Part shown: positions 34,695-38,547 of the stretch, in pieces | Numbering within the stretch: position 1 is the stretch's first letter | Layout: the number at the start of each line of letters is the position of its first letter | Program-made: the position numbers and the translations under genes | From: Chthoniobacterales bacterium | Lineage (GTDB): Bacteria; Verrucomicrobiota; Verrucomicrobiia; Chthoniobacterales; JACTMZ01 | Assembly: GCA_014879535.1 (NCBI GenBank) | Contig: JACSRX010000018.1 | Location: forward strand, 1-38,547 | DNA: 38,547 nucleotides | Direction: 5' to 3' | Notes under the pieces: model-generated | The model's input: the letters and a program-made list of their open reading frames with translations, nothing else | What the model was told of the DNA's origin: nothing | Databases searched by the model: none

Positions 34695-35436
34695 GCGCGG
34701 CAAGATGCGGTGGAGTCGGAGGCAGGAGGAGCGCCATGAAATAAAGGCAGAGATAGATGCCCGCGATGGCGAGCCATTCCCAGAATGCAAAGCTCAGATA
34801 GACGGGGATGCCCAGTTCCGCCCAACCGGGGCCGACCCAACCGAGATTGTTCGGAACAAAGAACAGATAAGCCTGGCTGACCATCGCTCCGGTGAACGGA
34901 ACCGCCACCAGCAGCGACAACAAAACACACGCCCCGATGCTCCAGTGCTGGACGGACCGCAACCAATTCATCATGGCGAACCAAAATCCGATCACCCCGA
35001 AAAAGATCGCGGCGAAGGCAAAGGTCGCCGTCACCTCGTGCAGTTTCGGCATCAGCCCGTCGAGCCTCGGCAGAAAAACCCCGTCAAGTCCCACCAGAAA
35101 CCCCGCGGCCAGCCCGGCCAACAGGGACCGAGAGGCGAAGGCTGACAAGCGCGGGGAGACATGCTCCAACCGGAGGCGGAAATACCCGCAGCAGGGAAGT
35201 CCCATCACGCACACCAGACACAGGGCCAACGACCAATAGACACTTCCTTCCGGGTTGACCCAGCTGTAGCCAAGGCGGCACATCACATCGTAGCGCCAAT
35301 CGTAACCACCCGGGAACCGCGCAGCCGACGCGGCGAAAAGCCAGGCCACAACCAGCGAAAGCACGGGCCCCCAAACACCGACAAGGAGCCACTTTGGCCA
35401 ATCACCGCGCAAATAGGAAAGGATCAATCGAGTCAT
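34675..35436 (-). CDS. Multi-pass membrane protein, unknown (DUF998-like?)
   Basis: A 253-residue protein with about seven hydrophobic segments. The first loop carries RFPGGYDWRYDVMCRLGYSW; such a segment after helix 1 recalls DUF998-type proteins, but I am not certain. The C terminus is short and hydrophobic, and the stop overlaps the ArnT-like start. It may be a partner of that glycosyltransferase, for example in lipid handling. The ATG at 35436 is chosen because a basic stretch and the first helix follow. Confidence 0.65.
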   Translation of the reverse strand: MTRLILSYLRGDWPKWLLVGVWGPVLSLVVAWLFAASAARFPGGYDWRYDVMCRLGYSWVNPEGSVYWSLALCLVCVMGLPCCGYFRLRLEHVSPRLSAFASRSLLAGLAAGFLVGLDGVFLPRLDGLMPKLHEVTATFAFAAIFFGVIGFWFAMMNWLRSVQHWSIGACVLLSLLVAVPFTGAMVSQAYLFFVPNNLGWVGPGWAELGIPVYLSFAFWEWLAIAGIYLCLYFMALLLPPTPPHLAAHGSAAS

Positions 35437-35491
35437 CAGGGACGGGCAGTGCTTGCCATCGCCCTTGCGGGAGGCAATACCCTTCGGACAC

Positions 35492-36229
35492 ATGCAGGGC
35501 AAGCCCAACCCTCCGCTTGCAGTCTTTTGTCTGAAGTGCGGCTCGAAATACCCCTCCGACTACGCCAACCGCCTCCATCGCATGGTGCGGCGCAACTTGG
35601 TGGCACGGCACAGTTTTCATTGCCTCACCGAGGATCCCCGCGGACTGGACAGGGATATCATCGCCGTCCCCCTCCCCGGCCCCGACCTCGGCGGATGCTG
35701 GAACAAGCTGTGGCTTTTCTCCTCCGACCTCGCGGAACCGGGCACGACGATCCTCTACCTCGACCTCGACGTGGTGCTGGTGGACTCGATCGAGGAGTTG
35801 GTGACCTGCTCCCCCGATGCGGACTTCCTTGGCCAACCGGATTGGAACCGCCCCCTTTTTCCGCAATTCAACAGCTCGGTGATGCGCCTCCGGGTCCGAA
35901 GCCATCCGGAGGTGCTGGACCGGTTCATGGATGAATGCGCAACGGGGCGGCTCCGGCGACGGGAGGAATGGGATGGCACGACCCGTTCCCGCGAGAAGGT
36001 TGTCTATTGGCGGGGATGGCGCAGGTTCGGGGGAGACCAGGAATGGATCTCGGCACACCTGCGCCCCCGCAGCAGCATCCGATCCCGAGCTTTTCCCCGG
36101 GGATGGATCCTGAGTTACAAGCGTCACGGACGCTTCGAAGCGCCCGCAGGGGCCAAGGTCGTCGTTTTCCACGGGAGCCCGAAACCCCACGAGGTTGAGA
36201 ACGCCTATGTCCGCGAGCACTGGCAGTAG
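35492..36229 (+). CDS. Glycosyltransferase, GT-A type with DxD motif
   Basis: A 245-residue soluble protein. VFCLKCGSKYPSDYANRL is followed by FHCLTEDPRGL, GCWNKLWLF and the metal-binding LDLDVVLVDS, then FNSSVMRL and FHGSPKP near the C terminus. This order fits small GT-A glycosyltransferases (GT8-like) that use nucleotide sugars. The sugar is unknown. The ATG at 35492 precedes the conserved start; its end overlaps waaA by 23 bases. Confidence 0.82.
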   Translation: MQGKPNPPLAVFCLKCGSKYPSDYANRLHRMVRRNLVARHSFHCLTEDPRGLDRDIIAVPLPGPDLGGCWNKLWLFSSDLAEPGTTILYLDLDVVLVDSIEELVTCSPDADFLGQPDWNRPLFPQFNSSVMRLRVRSHPEVLDRFMDECATGRLRRREEWDGTTRSREKVVYWRGWRRFGGDQEWISAHLRPRSSIRSRAFPRGWILSYKRHGRFEAPAGAKVVVFHGSPKPHEVENAYVREHWQ

Positions 36230-37526
36230 CCCTGCCGGCATCATTTACGATGCGGCATGGGGCGCCGTCGCCGCCGTGTGCCGCCCCGCATTGGGCTTCG
36301 CCAGGCTGCGGGAAGCCCGGGGAAGCTGGATCGCGGCGAAACTCGGCATCCATGCACCGGCCGGTGACGGTCCGTGCTGCTGGATCCACGCATGCAGCGT
36401 GGGCGAAGTCGCCGTCGCCCTGCGGTGCATCGCCGCCTTGCGCGCCGCAAGGCCCGGGTTGCGGTTTGTCCTGACCACCGTCACCCCGGAGGGGCGCATC
36501 CTCGCCGACCGGAGCGTTTCGCCACCGGATCGTGTCGAATGGTTCCCCTTCGACGCCCGCAGCGCCATCCGCCGCGCCTACGATGCCTTCCGGCCCGAAT
36601 TTGTCGTCCTTGTCGAGGTGGAACTCTGGCCGAACCATCTCCGTGAAGCCTGCGAACGCGACATCCCGGTGTTCGTCGTCAACGCCCGATTGTCCGGGAA
36701 TGACGAACGCAACTACCGCCGCGCGGGCGCCTTCATCCGCAGGATCTTCGCATTGCCCGAACTGGTCTGTGCGCGCTCGATGGAGGATGCCTCACGCTTT
36801 CAGCGTCTCGGCGCCCGCAACGTCGTCGTGACAGGCGACATGAAACTCGACCCGCCACCCCGCACCTCCAGCGGGTCCCCCGCAGATTCCGTCATTCTTC
36901 CGGATGCTCCCGTGCTTCTCGGTGCAAGCACACATCCCGGCGAGGAGGACGTGCTCATGGACGTTTTCCAGTCCTGCCGCAGGGCCGTTCCCGACCTTGT
37001 CCTCGTTCTCGTGCCCCGCCATCCGGCCCGGGCCGGGACGATCCGTGCGGCAGCCTCGCGGCATGGATTCCGGGTGGCCTCAGGATCCGAAACGGCGCCG
37101 GATTGCTGGGTGGTGGATGCCATCGGCCATCTGCCACGGCTCTACTCCATGGCGACCGTCGCGTTCGTCGGGAAAAGCCTCACCGCCCGCGGGGGGCAGA
37201 ACTTCGTGGAGGCCGTGGAGGCGGGATGCCCCGTGGTCATCGGCCCCCACATGGACAACTTCGCCGGGACAACGCATGCCTTTTTATCCGCAAACGCCGT
37301 GCTGCAAGTGCATGATGCGGAATCCCTGGCACTTGCGGCGGAAACCCTGCTGCTTGATCCGGGGTGCCGCGAATTGCTGATCACCCGCGCAACGGCTGTG
37401 CTCCGAAACGCGCGGGGGGCAACACAGCGGACCGTGCAGCGACTTCTCGACCAGCTCGGGGCGCGGACGGACACTTCCTCGGGATTTACCGTGCAGGAAC
37501 CCCATGGTAAGGAACATGCCGAATGA
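36207..37526 (+). CDS. waaA: 3-deoxy-D-manno-octulosonic acid (Kdo) transferase
   Basis: WaaA (KdtA, GT30) adds Kdo to lipid IVA at the inner membrane. The 439-residue protein shows WIHACSVGEV (catalytic Glu67), VEVELWPNHL, ARLSGNDERNYRRA, GASTHPGEED, VLVPRHPARA, FVGKSLTARGGQN and IGPHMDNF. ATG 36207 is chosen; a TTG four codons earlier (36195) is possible. The stop overlaps the PKS start (ATGA), so waaA is translated with that gene. Confidence 0.95.
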   Translation: MSASTGSSPAGIIYDAAWGAVAAVCRPALGFARLREARGSWIAAKLGIHAPAGDGPCCWIHACSVGEVAVALRCIAALRAARPGLRFVLTTVTPEGRILADRSVSPPDRVEWFPFDARSAIRRAYDAFRPEFVVLVEVELWPNHLREACERDIPVFVVNARLSGNDERNYRRAGAFIRRIFALPELVCARSMEDASRFQRLGARNVVVTGDMKLDPPPRTSSGSPADSVILPDAPVLLGASTHPGEEDVLMDVFQSCRRAVPDLVLVLVPRHPARAGTIRAAASRHGFRVASGSETAPDCWVVDAIGHLPRLYSMATVAFVGKSLTARGGQNFVEAVEAGCPVVIGPHMDNFAGTTHAFLSANAVLQVHDAESLALAAETLLLDPGCRELLITRATAVLRNARGATQRTVQRLLDQLGARTDTSSGFTVQEPHGKEHAE

Positions 37527-38547
37527 ACAGAGGGGAGCCCATCGCCATCGCCGGCATCGGCTGCCGTTTCCCCGGAGGAGCAACAGACCCGGATTCTTTC
37601 TGGCGCTTGATGCTCGAGGGTGTGGATGCGATCACCGAAATCCCCCCCGACCGCTGGAGCATCGACAGGTATCACGATCCTCACACGGGACGCCCCGGAA
37701 AATCCGTCTCCCGATGGGGTGGATTCGTCGATGATCCTTCCGCATTCGACCCCGAGTTCTTCGGCATCTCCCCCCGCGAGGCGGCTTCGATTGATCCGCA
37801 GCACAAAATGCTGCTGCTCACCGCGGCGGAGGCACTCGCAGACGCTTGCCAGGCCGCGGCGCCAACCGGGACTCCGCGGGATGTCGGGGTATTCGTCGGA
37901 GTATCCACCCATGATTTTTCCCAGCTCCAATCTGCGCCCGGAGAACTTGACGGCCTCGACGCGTGGTCGTTGAACAGCACTGCGGCCACTCTCGCCGCAA
38001 ACCGCATTTCCTACGCGTTCGACCTCACGGGTCCGAGTTTCGCCGTCGATACAGCCTGTTCCTCGTCGCTCTTCGCCATCCACCTCGCCTGCGAGGCCAT
38101 CCGGTCCGGGCAGTGCAGGGCGGCGATCGCAGGGGGCGCCAACGCCCTCTATCATCCGGGCGGCTTCATCAGCTTCAGCCGGGCCGGGATGCTGTCGCCG
38201 ACCGGGCGGTGCAGGGCATTTGACAAATCCGCCGATGGATTCGTCCGCTCGGAAGGAGCCGGAATGATTTTTCTCCTGCCAGCCGCGGAAGCACGCCGGT
38301 CAGGTCTCCGGATCTACGCCGAGATCCTGGCCACAGCGGCCAATCAGGATGGACGGAAGCCCAGCATGACCGCCCCGGCATCTGCAGCGCAGGCCGCATT
38401 GATCGAATCCGCATGCCGGGAGGCCGGCATCAAACCGTCGGACATCCAGTTCATGGAGGCCCACGGCACAGGAACGCAGGTGGGCGATCCCAGCGAAGTG
38501 GCCGCCATTGCCCGCACCGTCGGGGCGGGACGGGCCGGGCCATGCCT
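37523..38547 (+). CDS. Type I polyketide synthase, ketosynthase domain, 3' partial
   Basis: The first 341 residues of a gene that runs off the window. They form most of a beta-ketoacyl synthase domain: IAIAGIGCRFPGG, FFGISPREAASIDPQHKMLL, active-site DTACSSSL (C179), CRAFDKSADGFVRSEGAG and EAHGTGTQVGDP (H314). The second catalytic His should lie beyond the window. The close match to modular type I PKS ketosynthases suggests a multidomain protein. The ATG overlaps the waaA stop. Product and domain order cannot be known here. Confidence 0.93.
   Translation, partial: MNRGEPIAIAGIGCRFPGGATDPDSFWRLMLEGVDAITEIPPDRWSIDRYHDPHTGRPGKSVSRWGGFVDDPSAFDPEFFGISPREAASIDPQHKMLLLTAAEALADACQAAAPTGTPRDVGVFVGVSTHDFSQLQSAPGELDGLDAWSLNSTAATLAANRISYAFDLTGPSFAVDTACSSSLFAIHLACEAIRSGQCRAAIAGGANALYHPGGFISFSRAGMLSPTGRCRAFDKSADGFVRSEGAGMIFLLPAAEARRSGLRIYAEILATAANQDGRKPSMTAPASAAQAALIESACREAGIKPSDIQFMEAHGTGTQVGDPSEVAAIARTVGAGRAGPC

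Noticed and set aside
1-38547. CRISPR array, rRNA genes or insertion sequence
   Set aside because: No regularly spaced repeats, rRNA signatures or transposase genes were found.

Overview
The window is a high-GC, gene-dense chromosomal segment from a Gram-negative bacterium that makes lipopolysaccharide (lpxB, an msbA-type exporter, waaA, an lptF/G permease, an O-antigen-ligase-like protein). I infer Verrucomicrobiota or a close PVC relative. The grounds are a large protein resembling the Verru_Chthon cassette A family, a tyrosine integrase of the GHxDGGALLLRTY type, and loose gene order (rsmH outside a dcw cluster, trpEG alone, thiG alone). No rRNA or long marker is present, so the assignment is an inference. 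Few genes have a clear Shine-Dalgarno sequence; many are coupled by 4-base ATGA, GTGA or TTGA overlaps.

Layout. 1-4.2 kb: a chagasin-like protein overlapping thiG, then a ScsB/DsbD-like electron transporter with a periplasmic peroxiredoxin-like partner. 4.2-8.6 kb: two divergent lipoprotein genes, a class III alkylsulfatase and a DUF4239-type membrane protein. 8.7-12.5 kb: tRNA-Cys, rpoZ, smpB, trpE-trpG and two small membrane-anchored proteins. 12.6-17.2 kb: a 1090-residue exported protein and two small minus-strand orphan genes, apparently lower in GC. 17.2-19.5 kb: a 2.25-kb integrative element in a tRNA-Ile2 (CAU) gene, with a tyrosine integrase, one cargo gene, paired 23-bp repeats and an attC-like hairpin. 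19.6-26.7 kb: yajQ, a VapBC-type toxin-antitoxin pair downstream of pyrF, then ispE, an OPA-family transporter, a PstS-like protein and rsmH, followed by meaB on the other strand. 26.8-38.5 kb: an envelope/LPS region (lptF/G, msbA-like, lpxB, O-antigen ligase-like, GT25, ArnT-like GT39, an unknown membrane protein, a DxD glycosyltransferase, waaA), ending in the start of a type I polyketide synthase gene whose ATG overlaps the waaA stop. The PKS runs off the window.

How the genes may work together. LpxB makes the lipid A disaccharide, WaaA adds Kdo, the MsbA-like exporter flips the product, LptF/G helps extract it from the inner membrane, and the ligase and glycosyltransferases decorate it. 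The PKS is a candidate for an envelope-linked acyl or polyketide product. The ScsB-like protein probably passes cytoplasmic reducing power to the adjacent peroxiredoxin-like protein. The two most unusual things are the integrative element, which appears to have replaced the 5' half and promoter of a tRNA gene rather than its 3' half, and the waaA-PKS coupling.
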